Shown piece by piece: positions 12,196-24,984 of a stretch of 64,000 nt of DNA (the stretch's first letter is position 1; each line of letters begins with the position of its first letter). The DNA lies in assembly GCF_028554725.1 (NCBI RefSeq), contig NC_071667.1, positions 50,895,501-50,959,500 on the forward strand. The letters are read 5' to 3'. The notes beneath the pieces are model-generated. The model did no database searches and had not been told where the DNA came from. It worked only from the letters and a program-made list of their open reading frames with translations. The position numbers were made by a program, and so were the translations under genes. This DNA is from Zeugodacus cucurbitae (taxonomy: Eukaryota > Arthropoda > Insecta > Diptera > Tephritidae).

Positions 12196-13996
12196 TAGAC
12201 CTAATATATTTCCAGATTTATTTATTAATATTAATTTTTATTTATTATTTTTTATTATTCATTTAGTTTGTTTATTCAAATAAAAAAGATGCAATCCTCT
12301 TTCACTAGCACTATATGCTTATAATCCAGTGCGTCGCAATCCTATACAAAATCCAGCTTATCTCTAATCTGCTTCTAAATGGCAGCAATAAATATTTGCG
12401 GCATAAATTTGCATGATTTCCGCAGTTGGGGGAAAACAAAAGCGCTCGTCTTATTCAGCCAACCGTCAGCACACGCAATGTATTTTGACGGATAGTTGTA
12501 TAGTTTTGTGCTAAATGAACAACAAATATACAATACACAAGAGTCTTTTTTATGGTCTACACACACACACCAATACAATGCCACAATGCTCATAAATCTT
12601 TGCAATACAGACTCATCCATCAACCAGAATAAACAGCATAAATAAAATACCACTTTTCCCATAACGGGCTAATACACCACACACACACAAACATAATTAT
12701 CATCGCATTATGCGATTATTTGCATAGCGTAATGCCACCACAAACACACATGCGGCACACAGCAACCATCGCACGCTGTCCATCAACCAGCCAACCGTTT
12801 TGCGTCGTTGACAAAATCAAATTTGAAATTTTACAAATTCGATTATTTGCGGAAATGCAAACACCTGCCAAAAAATCCGCGTAAACCAATCAATTGACGT
12901 GTGAAAATGCAGCAATGAAATGCAATGAGGAAAAAAGAAAACGCCGCAATTTGCACGCTTATTGAATTTCATGGTATTTTGAGAGTGTTTAGCACCGAAA
13001 AATGTCGTGTATTGCCATTAATTCGATGCAAAATGCAAATTCGCATGCGTGAGTTATTGCATACTTGTGTTGTAGTGTTTTCAAGCACATTAGGGTGGTA
13101 AGCCACAAATTATTTCAATAATATTGTATACAAAACTATCAAATACAGGGTGTGTAGGTCGGCAGGAACTGAAATTATTTTATCCAGACGATGGCGCGCC
13201 GATTATCGACAATATCCTCAACGCATTTGCGGGTAGGCATAATGGACTGTCATCCTTCGATATCGCTTTCCAACGACTGTTTCATTTTGTATCAAAAATA
13301 TGACTTAGTGATGACTCCAACGTCAATTCAAAAGGGATTTTTTCTTATTTTAATGACTTTTTGTGGACCTTCAAAAGATTCGCTGATCGCTAAATACGGA
13401 AATGTTACCTACCCAGGCAGCTGCAAATTTGGTGTAGTCTCTATATCGGAGTGAATTGATTTATGATGAGAACTCTTACAAATTGGGGGTTACAAAATAT
13501 TTCTAATCAACTCTACGAGATTTTTGAGTTGAAAAGATCTTGCAACCTGTATATAATTTGCTCTTAATTGAAAGCGTCATATTTTTAAGAGATACCCTAA
13601 TGTACATATGTGCATTCAAAAAAGTGATACGAATATATATAAATGAAAATGTGCGCTAAAGAGCAGTCGAATAGTTGTCTACAAATTTGGTCAGTTTAAT
13701 TGCAATTTATTTCGGCTGTCATCGCCAAGTGCATTTGGTGCCCACTCCTCCGAAGAGTTCAACTACTTTTGCTGAGGAAATGTTAAAATTTGTTATTGAA
13801 TGCTAAATACCGATAATGGTGATTTTTGTAACCTGTTAGCAAAGGTAATATTGTAATTCACGTGTATAGCGACCACAAAAGCTATGTGATATATTATCAT
13901 GGGTTTGTATATTAGCTGAAAGGGCGTGACTATAGTAATATTAGATATGAACGAGTTAGACCTTTCCAAAATTTTCTTCTTCATATATTTTCTATT
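12196..13996. other. Non-coding stretch
   Basis: No gene is recognised. It contains CA microsatellites (about 12560-12572 and 12676-12690). The 12690-13060 part is richer in CGC/GCA words and looks single-copy. A stretch beginning ACAGGGTGTGTAGGTCGGC (13145) resembles a DNA-transposon end, but I could not find a matching inverted end. Confidence 0.4.
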
Positions 13997-14498
13997 TGTG
14001 TTCAAAAAATAACGGGAATTTTAAATTTTGAAATTGTCCACAAGTCTTAATTTTTTATGTTTTATTGTATTGATATACATGTGTCCATAAAGTACGATAC
14101 AATTTTCAGCTGTATTCGTTGCTTACTTTGTCTGTAGCAGCTGCTAAGGTTAGCCGTGTTTTTATGAACTTGACGAGTTTCGTTTGGTAAATGAATTCTT
14201 GGCCAAAAAGGGACTATAACGATGCCCCAGCCACTATATTCGCCATAAATGAATCTATGTGACATTTCCAAATAAGAAGCATCTTTAAGGGTCGTCGTTT
14301 TACAAACATACAAGAAATTCGTGAAAGAGCTAAAGATTATCCGAATCGAGTTCGAGAAGTGTTTCGACAATTGGAAGAAGCCCTCGCATAAGTGCATAAT
14401 ATTGAATGGGGACTAGATTAAAGACGACAATATTTATGTTGACAAATGAGATTGATTTGTTTCCAAAAAATTAAGATTCTCGTTATTTTTTTAACATA
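13997..14498 (+). mobile_element. Mariner MITE with TIRs and transposase C-terminus (family M2, copy 1)
   Basis: The left end reads TGTGTTCAAAAAATAACGGG. The right end, on the complement from 14498, reads TATGTTAAAAAAATAACGAG, so the TIRs are about 24 bp or more and imperfect. The interior encodes on the plus strand a broken C-terminal piece: NEFLAKKGTITMPQPLYSP, a stop, NLCD, and after a frame change EKCFDNWKKPSHKCIILNGD. These match the third-Asp region and the tail of mariner transposases. The N-terminal and central catalytic parts are missing. Confidence 0.65.
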
Positions 14499-17142
14499 TC
14501 TCGTACAGTGCACACTTCTTATTAGTCTTGGACACTTAAGAACTAGTACAGTATTATTTCGGGAATATCTTCAGTGCAAATACATCTTTGATAGATGTGG
14601 TCCGAACTGTTTTACCCATTTGTGGTCTGGATCTTGACATTAATTTACACATGATGGGTGCTACAAGGGTTCGAAGATGTGAAATTTATAGTGGCCGCTG
14701 CTGGACAGAAGTTTTTTTTCGAATGAAAGGTACAGTTTTCGAACCATGCTACTGCGTATTTAAACACAACTTCACAAACCTTTTGGTAAGGTATGGTTAA
14801 AAATAACCGCTGTTAAAAATTTAAGATAGAATTCGATAGAAGTGGACTGTCAATTGCAGCATTATACAGTTCATTCAAAGATAGAGGAGTTCAGTTTTGC
14901 TTTCTATGCGCTTCATCTTTGGTTTTTTAATATATAGACGTCACTCCGAATGCAGATGATTTTAGTCTATCGAAGACAGACTGACAGACCAACATTTTAA
15001 GTATTTATGTTGTACTCTTTATATTCTTAAGAATATTCTTTCAATTAATTCATTACCCAATTTTTTTGGTTCTCTTCCAAGTATTGAGCAGCAATTATAT
15101 TCACTTGTTTCAATACCCCATGCTCTAAGCCAAGCTTATGTCTCTCATTCTCGTATACTCACAATATTTTGACTATTTCTTTCGGTATTTGAAAGTATTT
15201 GAATTGTTGAGATAATATTGCCACAAATGTATTGCCTCTACTACTTTTTAATAAATTGTTCAGGTTCGCAATTCTCACACTTGTCATTTTTGGTTATTCA
15301 ATACGATTCACGCGAATAACCGATAAATAATTAAAATCTCAAATGACGAATTTCAGCTGGCGCTACCGACAATTCGCACGCTTTGTGGCAAGTCGCTGCG
15401 CCGATATCGGGCTACAGTGAACTGCAATGGCATCACATTGCATGGCGTCGGCACATTCAAGTCGAAAATTCCGCTAAAGTGTGTGCTGCGATGGTTGCGC
15501 ATGCGCAGTGTGGTTTTTGGTTACGTGCCGTTTTCGATGGTTTGTTGGTTTGGTTTTATTGTTTTGAACATATTAGTTGTTGTTATTTATTGTGTTCGTA
15601 TTGGTTTTCAAATGCATTGAAGATATGATCAGGTATACTTATTTTTATACTCTCTATTACATTTAAAACAATTTTAAGAAAGAGCGACAATAGACAATAG
15701 GACTTTTCTCTGTATTTTGATGGCACACTTTTAAATTAATTAATAGAACAGGGAAGTCGTCCAAAGAACCCGAAAATTCGACAATCGGACAACGAGGTGT
15801 AATTTTCGGTATTATTTTCACCGGATAACTAGAACATACCGAAACATGGATTTTTTAATCTATCTATTTTCAATTCTGTCTATTTCAACAATTCTCTTAC
15901 TACTGATTAAAGTTGAAGTTGTGCCAGTAATTTATAAAAAGTAAAAAATGTCACATAAAGGTGATAGCGATGTCTAAACTCAATATCCAGCCAGTAAGGG
16001 CTAACCAAATCCAGGGCTTAATTTGCATAAAAATGTTCACATAATTTAATTTCTTGCATTAATTGAAGAAAATAAGAAGACGAGCAAGTATAAAAGTGAA
16101 TTCTTCACGAACTCACCATCTAAAGCAAGGCAATCAAAAATTAATCAATTCGTTTTCCCATTACGTCAATAATTAGCAATTGCAACTGTACGTATAACAA
16201 CAAACACCTCAAGTATTGCCACCGCAAAAAAAAAAAACAACCGTCATACCTACCACGGTAGTACATACATATTTACGTATGTGGAGGCATATCATATCAT
16301 TTTCGTCACTTGCCATCTGAGCTCTTTAAAACACACATACGAGTACACCTATTATAACGCTTGTTGCAACTGCAGCTTTGCAACTCATCTTCGCCGTCCC
16401 TCACCCGTTAAGTGTAAATAAAGTGTAATTGAGTGTGATGAATTGCAGTAATTTGCATATTTTACAACTATGAAATGCCAACAAAAACAGTGCCCACCGA
16501 GCCCGGTGGTTCGGGAACCATTTGTTTTATTTTACCCTTACGTTGATTTAATGGCTGTGATTATGGTTTTCACGCCGTAGTTGGTATTTTTGTGGGACTT
16601 CAATTAAGTTCAGAGTGGGCAAATAATTACGCTCATTTAATTTTTTGACTGATGGGCATATGAAACTGACATACAATTGTCCGTTATATCTTTGGCCATA
16701 TAAGGGCCTTTTATTTGTTTCTATTAGTGGGGTGTGTTTCGGTGTTATGTGACAAAGGAAGGAACCTAATTGGTTTAAGCTACCTCTTTAGGACTCCCCT
16801 TTAAATCTTTTCAACGCCAAAAATATGTATTTCCAGTGGTTGGAAGATCGCTTACCAGAAATATAACCATCCTGTTTTAGCTTGAAACAAATTCTATAGC
16901 GTTGTTTTAATATGGAAAACAAATTTTTTGGTCTTTGGAAATATACTACAGCAAATTAAGACAAGTTTTTCCTCTTTTTATATTTGAAAGACAGAGTAGA
17001 AGTCTTCCCGCATTAAATACATAGACAATTTTTCCTTTCCATCCATTCGAACGATGTTTTCGGGTCTCCTAAAAAATATTCAAACATATCTCTATCAAGA
17101 TTGTTACTTATTTTCTGGTTGACCCTAACATATATAAATAAA
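14499..17142. other. Non-coding stretch with a GC-richer island at 15.34-15.62 kb
   Basis: No established gene. The segment 15345-15620 stands out: it is about half G+C and open in two plus-strand frames (67 and 81 codons) and over a shorter minus-strand frame. No family is recognisable in any of them. The remainder is AT-rich, with an A-run at about 16223 and nothing else that I can name. Confidence 0.4.
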
Positions 17143-19308
17143 CTAGCTGTTACCCTGTGCGCTTCGCTACACCTAAATCGATTAAAACTCTTAAGGGTTT
17201 TTACTTTGTGTTTTATTTATTGTTGTAAAACTGTTACTTATTTATAAAACATTTATAAAACATATTGGTATACAACATTTTTGGTTTTTCCACCTGGCGC
17301 GTAAATGAATAAGCACCTTGGTGTTCCCACTCTCGAGCATGCGACGAACAATTGGCCGTGGGAGAAGCACGGTTCTTCCAAATTGACGCCGCACACTTGA
17401 AACGTTTGCCCTTGCGATTTGTTGATGGTCATCGCAAAGGCAAGACGTACTGGGAACTGCAAGCGCTTAAATTCAAACGGCATGTCCGGTGGAATCATGG
17501 GAATGCGTGGTAAGAGTACAACTTCACCTGCTGCCTTGCCATTTAGTATTGTTGCTTCAATCAAATTTGGCCACAATTTTTTGACTGAAAGTATTGTGCC
17601 ATTACATAAAAGTCGGGGGCTTCAGATTTCGTAGAAGTATAATGGGTGAACCGACTTTCAGGACCAAACTATGCGGTGGCAGACCGGGGGGATCCAAAGA
17701 ATTCAAGAATTCAGTTGAATAATTGACTATTTCATCTGGATTCAAAACGCTATCAGTCGATGTATATGTTTTAGCTTCTCCTGTCAGTTTTTCTTGAATG
17801 GCAAAATTGATTTCGTTGACGTGTACATTTTTCGGTGCCAATATTGCATTCACTTAAATAGTGTTGAATAATATTCGGAAATACACTTTCAATCAATTCT
17901 TCTTTCGATTGTAAAAGTGTACAAAAGTTGTTCGGCAATGTGTTCAAACCGGTATCATCGATTGGTATTTTGCCTTCGCCAATGTCCAACAACGATCGTT
18001 TTGCAATTGGACTCGCATGTTGATGGTAAGAGTCAGCCTTTGAACATGTCTCCACAAAACTGACGATTTTAAACATGCGTTTATTTCGTCGGCAGGAGTT
18101 GATCGAGGAATGACTGGCAAAGTTTGCCGAAAATCGCCAGATAATAAGACTAATGCTCCGCCAAAAAGTTGTTGCTTTTGGCGTAAATCTTGCATTGTTC
18201 TATTGAAAGCTTCTAATGACTTTTTGTTAGCCATTGGGCACTCATCCCATAGAACTATTCCAGCTCCTCGCAAAACTTTTGCCATTGCTGAATTCCTCGA
18301 TATGCTGAATTGCTGAATGCAGCGATGCCTGACGAGGCAATTGCCAGCGCAATTTTCTGCTGTGACCGTATAGTAGCAAGAATCAAAGAGATCAGAAACG
18401 TTTTCCCTGTACCACCGGGCGCATCCAGAAAGTAGAATCCACCGGCGTTATGTCAACCGCTCGTATAATCTTATCATAAGCATTTTTCTGCTGAATATTC
18501 AATTTGGTAATGTTAGCTTGTATGAAAGCACACAATTCATTGCAATCGTATTGTTGTTCACGTTGAAGCTCATGGTCAAGCATAGCAATCGCTGAACGAT
18601 TGGGCGCAGTTATGCCAAGTTGCGCTAATGCCTTATTCGCAATTGTAAAGCACAGATCTTCAACCAATATCAAAGCATCATTATACATTTGTAATGTATA
18701 TAGCAAGTCTGCGTCCGATGCTCGATTACGCGCCAAAATTAATAAGTCCTCGGTCATGCAGTCTTTGTACTTATTCCACAGTTCTTGCGGATTTGACTTT
18801 TGGAAGGCATGTAGATATTATTATGGCGGTGTCCCAATGCATATCATCTTCTAACAAATGCAATCGCTGACATGCTTCACGATACGTCGCACACAACTGA
18901 CCGTCAACAGTTTTCAAATCATCAAATGATCTTGGTCCGCGCACGTTGACTATTAGCAGACGCAAATAGAAACATTCGGCGTTGTTCGGATTGATGGTTT
19001 AAATTCGTCCTATGGCATCGGTTTTACGGACCTTTGGCTAACCGTCAACACGCTCCCCTTGCTTTCGTCGTTGAAATGTATTCAATGACGCATTCCAAGT
19101 GAAATATTGTGGTATTTCGGATTATAGTAATGTTCTTGCAAATTCATTTTTTTTTGTGCAAAACGTGCAATGATACACACATTAAATTTCTTATGTGCAC
19201 CCTCCACACAGACCCCAATCACCACTGAAGATTTCATTGAAATCGGGTACGCCGTCTAGGAGGAGTATGCGAACAGGAAGTTTTGCCACTTAATATTATA
19301 TATATGGA
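17143..19308 (-). mobile_element. Helitron remnant with both termini
   Basis: On the complement the element starts TCC at 19308, preceded by A. It ends with an imperfect hairpin (GTGTAGCGAAGCGCAC, about 17156-17171) followed by AACAGCTAG ending at 17143, with T beyond. A-TC...CTAG-T is the classic Helitron insertion signature (no target duplication, between A and T). The interior encodes the C-terminal helicase half of the RepHel protein; the Rep endonuclease half is missing. The 3' terminus is clear. The 5' terminus is a good but less certain match. Confidence 0.82.
17253..19150 (-). pseudogene. Broken Helitron PIF1-like helicase
   Basis: Fragments in at least five frame changes read in order on the complement. 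First is IPQYFTWNASLNTFQRRKQG (about 19115), then LIVNVRGPRSFDDLKTVDGQ, then the Walker A motif DAPGGTGKTF (P-loop at 18399-18416). Next come the Walker B region GIVLWDECPM, motif III LLSGDFRQTLPV, TINMRV, motif V TINKSQGQTF and motif VI FVACSRV, ending KTKNVVYQYVL near 17253. This is the superfamily 1B helicase that unwinds DNA during rolling-circle transposition. A deletion after SSGIAA removes sequence between motifs I and Ia. The Rep (HUH) domain is absent. It is non-functional. Confidence 0.88.
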
Positions 19309-22300
19309 TGCAGAATTAGTTTCTACTGTATTTTATTTTCAATGAATGGAAAGTCGGTTTTATTTAGTTATACTTGTCATCTTCGAAGAAAGTTCTCTTC
19401 AGTTTCAATTTGGGACTCACTATCAACTGCTAGAAATATATGTATTTCATCGAGAATAATTCCGTCTTGCACGAGAAGTGGGATTCTTAGATCCTACTTC
19501 CTTATAACGCTTAACTGTAAGTACATATACTCGGAGAGACTTCGGACCTCACAATTTTATTTTTAAAAACAACTTCTGTGTCAGAGTAGTTTCAATGGAT
19601 CGTAAACGCGAAATCCGTCCCTCCACACCGCCGTTTTTTGCGATTTTAAAGCTCAATATAAAAGGTGTTTAACCCGAAAATGGTATCATTTAAATTTACA
19701 TGAAAAACACAAGCAAGCAAATTAGCATACACAATCTACAAACTGAGCTTCAACCTAAAGCGAATATAAATTATCGTTTTTTTACTCTCCCCAACTCTGC
19801 AATACATGGTATATCCGTATACTACATATATATACATACATATATTTGGATGTAGTACCACAATTGCTCTGCAATCAAGTAGTTTAGCGCTTAAAGCATA
19901 GTTCAAAACATATATTTATATCCATGTTTAAGCATTAAATTGGTGTATAACAGTGAACATTACATTGCAAGTTTACGTTTTGTTTGTATGTATCTGTATG
20001 TAAAGGTGTGGTTACTTTGAATTGGAATATTTGGGCACCCACAACAAATCTATAATTTAGGAGGTTAAGAAACCACATTGAACATATACATATATCCTCG
20101 AATTAGGGGTGTCTCTTGCTTTTCGATGAAGCTCTCCAAGGAAATAAATATACTAAATGTATCAATCTGGTGCAAACCTTTAAGTTGAAGGCTCTGATAG
20201 GGTAGGGATTTAGTTTACCTAGTTTGTAGCGATATCAGACGGAGCAGTTAGCGCTGATTTTATTGATCTGTGGATATTAAATACCATTTAACGGGTAAAA
20301 TTAAATTATTTTTACCGTTCAAAAGCTTCATAGTACTTACGACATTTTTTCTTTCCAGACTATATTTTTGACTACCTATCAGATATGAGAGGAAGAAGTG
20401 TTTACATTATTCAAAAAAGAAACAACATTTTTAATCCAAGGTAACACAGGTTACAACAGGTCAGATGCCAGTGCATGAGGACAACCTTTTTGTAGGTATA
20501 GGAAACCCTTTTGGCCTATAAATTTAACTTTTTACATGAAATTGGAAAAAGCTCAAAAAGTTATGTTCTTACTGGTTCCTTATCTTGCTTTATACTTGAG
20601 AAACTCAAACTCAAATATATGAGAGATCTAACAATGTTTGGTTGAATGTGAATGTGTGTGTGAATTATTAAGATATATCTGATAATGATGTTCATCCATG
20701 GGATATTAAAGGTTGTGTGAGGAAGTAACTCTTGGACAACGAGAGCTCGTTTTGTCCATCGAATTCCTAATTAAGGGTATTTGAGGTAGTTCCAATTCTA
20801 TTCTATTATATTTCCGAACTCGATAATTCTTATTACAAAGGTCACGAAGCAGATACTGCTAAATTATAAATCCGCTTGAGAGAGCATTTCAGGCCATACC
20901 CATTCACTCAAACATGATTTCGTAGGCTTAACAGTTAATTTATTATAGACGTGATGTTTTTTTGTAATTTTTAATTTGTTTGTTGTCGTTTGGCTCTATA
21001 AAATCAATTTTCTGCCCATCCCTTTTATATTATAAACAAAAACTTCCGCTTCCGGAAAGATTTGCTTATCAATAAGCTATTATATCATAGGAGTATAAGT
21101 AGAAAGTCTAATTAGTTAATTGTTTCTCAAGATTGCTTTAATTGTGTATTACTAATTTTAATGATTAAATTTGCAAAATTGAATACTAAAAACTGAAGAC
21201 ACACCCAAAGCATTGTTTACCATATTCATAACAAAAGTAAGAGGAATTGTTTACACTATTTAGGTTTGTTTTTTTTTTTTTTTTTGTTTTGTTTTTGTTT
21301 CTGACTAGTTCGTGCCGCATTTTATAACATATCGGCGAGGTCATCTCATTACCTCGATTAACACTGCTGGTGGCGCTTCCTGAAATCATTGCCTGCACTC
21401 TTTTCCAAATCAATCAACTGTAATTTTCATCACTCACTTCGGCTGCTGGCAACACGGCTGCCAATTTCGATTTGTAGCATATGAAATTATAAAATTATGT
21501 GCAACATACAAACCATCATATGGTTGTTGTTTGTGTTGGGGCGCCTCAACTGCCCAAGCAATTACATTTTCACGCGCTTCATACGTCTACTTTGGTGTTT
21601 TCCTGGTTGAAATGTGAAGCTCAGCTTGGAACGAAAAAACTAAATAAATCACATTTTCTATGCTACTCCATCGTGCTTTTGTTGTTGGTATTTATTTATG
21701 TGCAGCTTTATGCCTATGTAAGAATGTATGTATTACATACACCTTTGTCAGGCACATTCACTTTTTGCGAAAATTTACTTCATTTTCGTTTGTGGTTGTT
21801 GTAGTTACTTATACTCTACATTGTTGTGCGCGCGCTCTTGTTACAATTTTAGTTTTCACAATTTTTATTTTATTATTTTTTTTTTGCTTTCGAAAGTGCT
21901 CATGTTTGTGTTATTGCATTTTAAATCAGTTGGACATCGGCACCTAGTCACAGCCTAGTCCAACTCTTAATCCATTACTAACGCTCTCCTACACTACAAT
22001 TGTCTGTATGTATACATGTACAGATGTATGTTGTTGTGGTACGTGCTTTTGGGATACGATGTCATTTCGGCCTAGCGGTCGGACATCAATGACTCCAGAT
22101 CATATTATACCAAGAAGCTGTGTGTTGTTTTTGTTGCAGATTATTAAAACACTTTGTCGCTTGTAGAGTCTATTGCAGTTTTGTAATCCTACGCCATTAC
22201 GCAATTAATATGTGCTGTTATGTGTCTATTTGTTGGCCATTTGATTCCAACTTATCGGATAACCGACGCTTATTAATGAAAGAAAATGCTGTGGGGGGGA

Positions 22301-23194
22301 AGGTTTGTGAGTGGGTAACTGGGTCAGAGGGCTTATGTGTCGCGCTACGTGAGTAATAATTTCCTGGTTATAGAGTTGCAGGCTAATCTTACTGTCTGAC
22401 CTACTTAGTATTTAATTGTTTCACCCACATGTTATATGTATATACATATACAGTGAATGAGAAGGTAAGGTATTTTGCGTAATTAATTTTAATTTAATTT
22501 TTTGTGCTCTCCAGAGTTGTGGAATGTAGCGTAATAGGGTTAATATTAAATTTGATCATTTAATATGTAAGTGATACATTTTGACTTACTTCATACTCAA
22601 CTTTCAGACTTAAGAGCAGTTTTAAGAAATATCTACGTAATAGTCAAATCTTTTGTATTGTTACAGTGAAACACTGTTTCCAAAATTCTATATTATTATC
22701 GAACATAAGCGCTCTCAAGGGCGATATACCGATTGTAGCGATCTTCCTCCTTCTCTCAGGATGTCTAGAAACAGTAATAAGTCTCTAGTTGGCAGTTCCG
22801 GATAATACACAGGATATGGAGGCAATGCGAAGCCTAATCCATGGTATATTGCCATAATTTTTATTGATTTATTTGATGATGCAAATTCCTAGAAAATATG
22901 ATTTGAGTGACATTTGAGTGACCCATTTGTGGATTTTTTATCTTTAACTGGGTACATCACTCACGAAATGTAGCGTGACCTGGCTAAGAGCCCGGACAAA
23001 GCCAATATCCTTTTAATCTGTATTATGTGATTGATGGCAAATTCAATATTTTTTTAAATATAAATATTGAAGTTATTTTTCGCTAAAAAAGGATTTTACC
23101 TCCAACATTGGATAATACTTCCAAAATTTTAAAATCTCATCTAAGAGTTTTTCACCATTACTCAGTTTAATAAATTATTTTATTAATTATTTGT
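19309..23194. other. Non-coding stretch
   Basis: No gene is recognised. It includes an oligo-T tract (about 21269-21285), a T-rich and GT-rich interval (21500-21960) whose long plus-strand frames encode Phe/Leu/Cys-rich low-complexity peptides, and TA/CA simple repeats near 22435-22455. Nothing else can be named. Confidence 0.4.
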
Positions 23195-23942
23195 ATACTC
23201 TCGTTACAAAAATTGCTAAGAGAGTATTATAGTTTTGTTCACAACGTTCACGGTTGTTTGTAAGTCATAAAACTAAACGAGTTAGATATAGGGTGGGTTA
23301 TATTATCAAAATGATCAGGATAACGAGACGAGTTGAAATTCGGATGTCTGTCTCTCCGTCCGTCCGTCTGTCCGTGCAACGGAAACTTGAGTTAAATTGA
23401 GATATCTTAACGAAACTTGGACCACGTATTCCTTTGCACCCTGAGGAGGGCATATTTTTTGTGAAAGTGGGCGTGGTGGCCCCGCCCCCAAATCAGTTAT
23501 TTGTATATATCCCGCAAACCAATGAATCTATATAAACCAAACTTTCTGTAGTCGGTTCTCCCCCCACCACACACCATGAAAATAATTGAAATCGGATAAT
23601 AACCACGCCCACCTCCCATACAAAGGTTAGGTTGAAAATTACTAAAAGTGGGTTAACTCACTAACGAAAAACGTCAGAAACCCTAAATTTTACAGAAATT
23701 CGGCTATTCTGGAAGCTCAGAACTACACGACAAATTTCAATGAAATTCGGTATATAATATTTTCCTGACACCTTGATAACACGGATAAAAAACTATATCT
23801 CAATTTTGAATTCCATCTGATTCCTTCACTTTATAATGTATACATAAGGAACCAATGAAGATAGCGGAACAAAACTTTACACAAATTATCATCTCTGTCT
23901 TCACTTGTGAAAAAATAGTCGAAAACGGACTATAACTGGATT
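23195..23942 (+). repeat. Modular tephritid-like repeat, copy A (3'-truncated)
   Basis: It begins TATACTCTC, with the complementary GAGAGTAT about 15 bp later, so the first 33 bp can fold back. It continues with a TCCGTCCGTCTGTCCGTGC tract, GACGAAACTTGG-like phrases (here ACGAAACTTGG) and AAATCGGATAATAACCACGC. It is collinear with copy B (24985-26278) but ends early, about 75 bp before the tRNA gene. There is no coding capacity. Confidence 0.7.
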
Positions 23943-24004
23943 TGTCTGTGCATACATATATATATGAGTGCATTTATTTCTAACTATCAACCTACTTTAA
24001 TGAC

Positions 24005-24010
24005 AAAAAA
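24005..24010 (-). terminator. RNA polymerase III terminator of tRNA-Leu
   Basis: A run of six T on the minus strand starts 8 bases past the tRNA 3' end, the normal Pol III stop. Confidence 0.85.
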
Positions 24011-24017
24011 TGTGTGT

Positions 24018-24097
24018 TGACAGCGGTGGGATTCGAACCCACGCCCTTTCGGACTGGTGCCTAAAACCAGCGCCTTAGACCGCTCGGCCACGCTGCC
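24018..24097 (-). tRNA. tRNA-Leu(UAG): tRNA-Leu (anticodon UAG)
   Basis: The 80-nt gene folds as a full class II cloverleaf on the complement. The acceptor GGCAGCG pairs with CGCTGTC (one G-U) plus discriminator A. The D stem is GCC/GGC, the anticodon stem CTGGT/ACCAG with loop TTTAGGC gives anticodon UAG (reads CUA/CUN), an 11-nt variable arm follows, and the T arm is GTGGG-TTCGAAT-CCCAC. The A box (TGGCCGAGCGG) and B box (GGTTCGAATCC) are intact, there is no intron, and the 3' CCA is not encoded, as expected in eukaryotes. TATATA immediately upstream and the T6 tract downstream support an active Pol III gene. Confidence 0.97.
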
Positions 24098-24589
24098 TAT
24101 ATAAAATGCGTAGCGCAAAAATGCAAAAAAAATATATACTTCACTGGCGAAAGTTCTAAGCTCAAAGTAATACAAACCATTTATTGCTAATAAAAAGTGT
24201 GAAAATTAGTAATATGCACATACCTACAATACAGAAGCCCTAGAAATAAACAGCAAGTGCTTCAATAATTCGCAAACGATGATTGGGAAATATTACAATA
24301 TTCGCCTCTATAAGGAGGATCATTTCTTGTGAACTTTCTCAAAACTCTTCACATATACATATGTATAATATACCTAGGTATGGTTCAGTTCCTGAGTACT
24401 TATCAAGTATGTATATGGTTATATAGGATTTGTTGTTTATTCGAACATCATGACCAGGTCGTAAAATATCGTTTAACAGCACTGACAACATTTTGAAGAG
24501 TTAAAGGAATAGCGAATACGGTATTCACGGTAATAGAAACAAGTGAGGAAGAGCTCTGAATGTTTTTAAAATATCTGAGAAACTTTCCT
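24098..24589. other. Non-coding stretch
   Basis: AT-rich spacer upstream of the tRNA gene. Nothing is recognised. Confidence 0.4.
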
Positions 24590-24790
24590 ATATTTTCGGG
24601 AAAAAATTTGATTCCATCAGAGTAAACTCATCGAGTTAAGTTCCCCACATGTTTTCAATTGAATTCAGATCTAGGAAAAGTGCTCAATACTTCGATCTTC
24701 TGTTCTGAGACCAATATCCACTGGCTCGGAAAACATCTATGGCCGCAGTAAGCTGGTGAATACTTGCTTCATTATTAGGAGTTCATACGA
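24590..24790 (-). mobile_element. Tc1-like transposase fragment
   Basis: On the complement near 24660-24640 the sequence reads LDLNSIENMWG, matching the DLNPIENxWG segment that surrounds the last catalytic residue of Tc1 transposases. It lies in a region with stops and frame changes. The ends of the element are not visible. The call rests on this one motif. Confidence 0.45.
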
Positions 24791-24984
24791 ACTTCTTCGT
24801 AGGCCCAGAAATTTTACACATCGGTGTAATTTTCTAGAAACTGAAAGCTACCCAAATAGTGAGCGAACATGTTGGGAACTAGGTAAAAAAATCTTTCGGA
24901 GCATGTCTGTCAACGAACTTTAGAAAACGTCGCTTTGACAATCGAATTATTGCAGACTTGGTGTCCGTTGACATTATTTGGTTA

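Noticed and set aside
11906..12283. 125-codon frame ending in a Lys/Arg-rich tail
   Set aside because: It crosses the mariner MITE, and the basic tail is just the A-run at its 3' end.
13145..13460. Possible transposon starting ACAGGGTGTGTAGG
   Set aside because: No matching inverted end, target duplication or transposase codons were found.
17253..19150. Host PIF1 DNA helicase gene
   Set aside because: The helicase motifs are real, but at least five frameshifts, the Helitron-type C-terminus and the flanking Helitron termini show it is a transposon pseudogene.
23987..24175. 62-codon minus-strand frame
   Set aside because: It is an accidental frame running through the tRNA-Leu gene.
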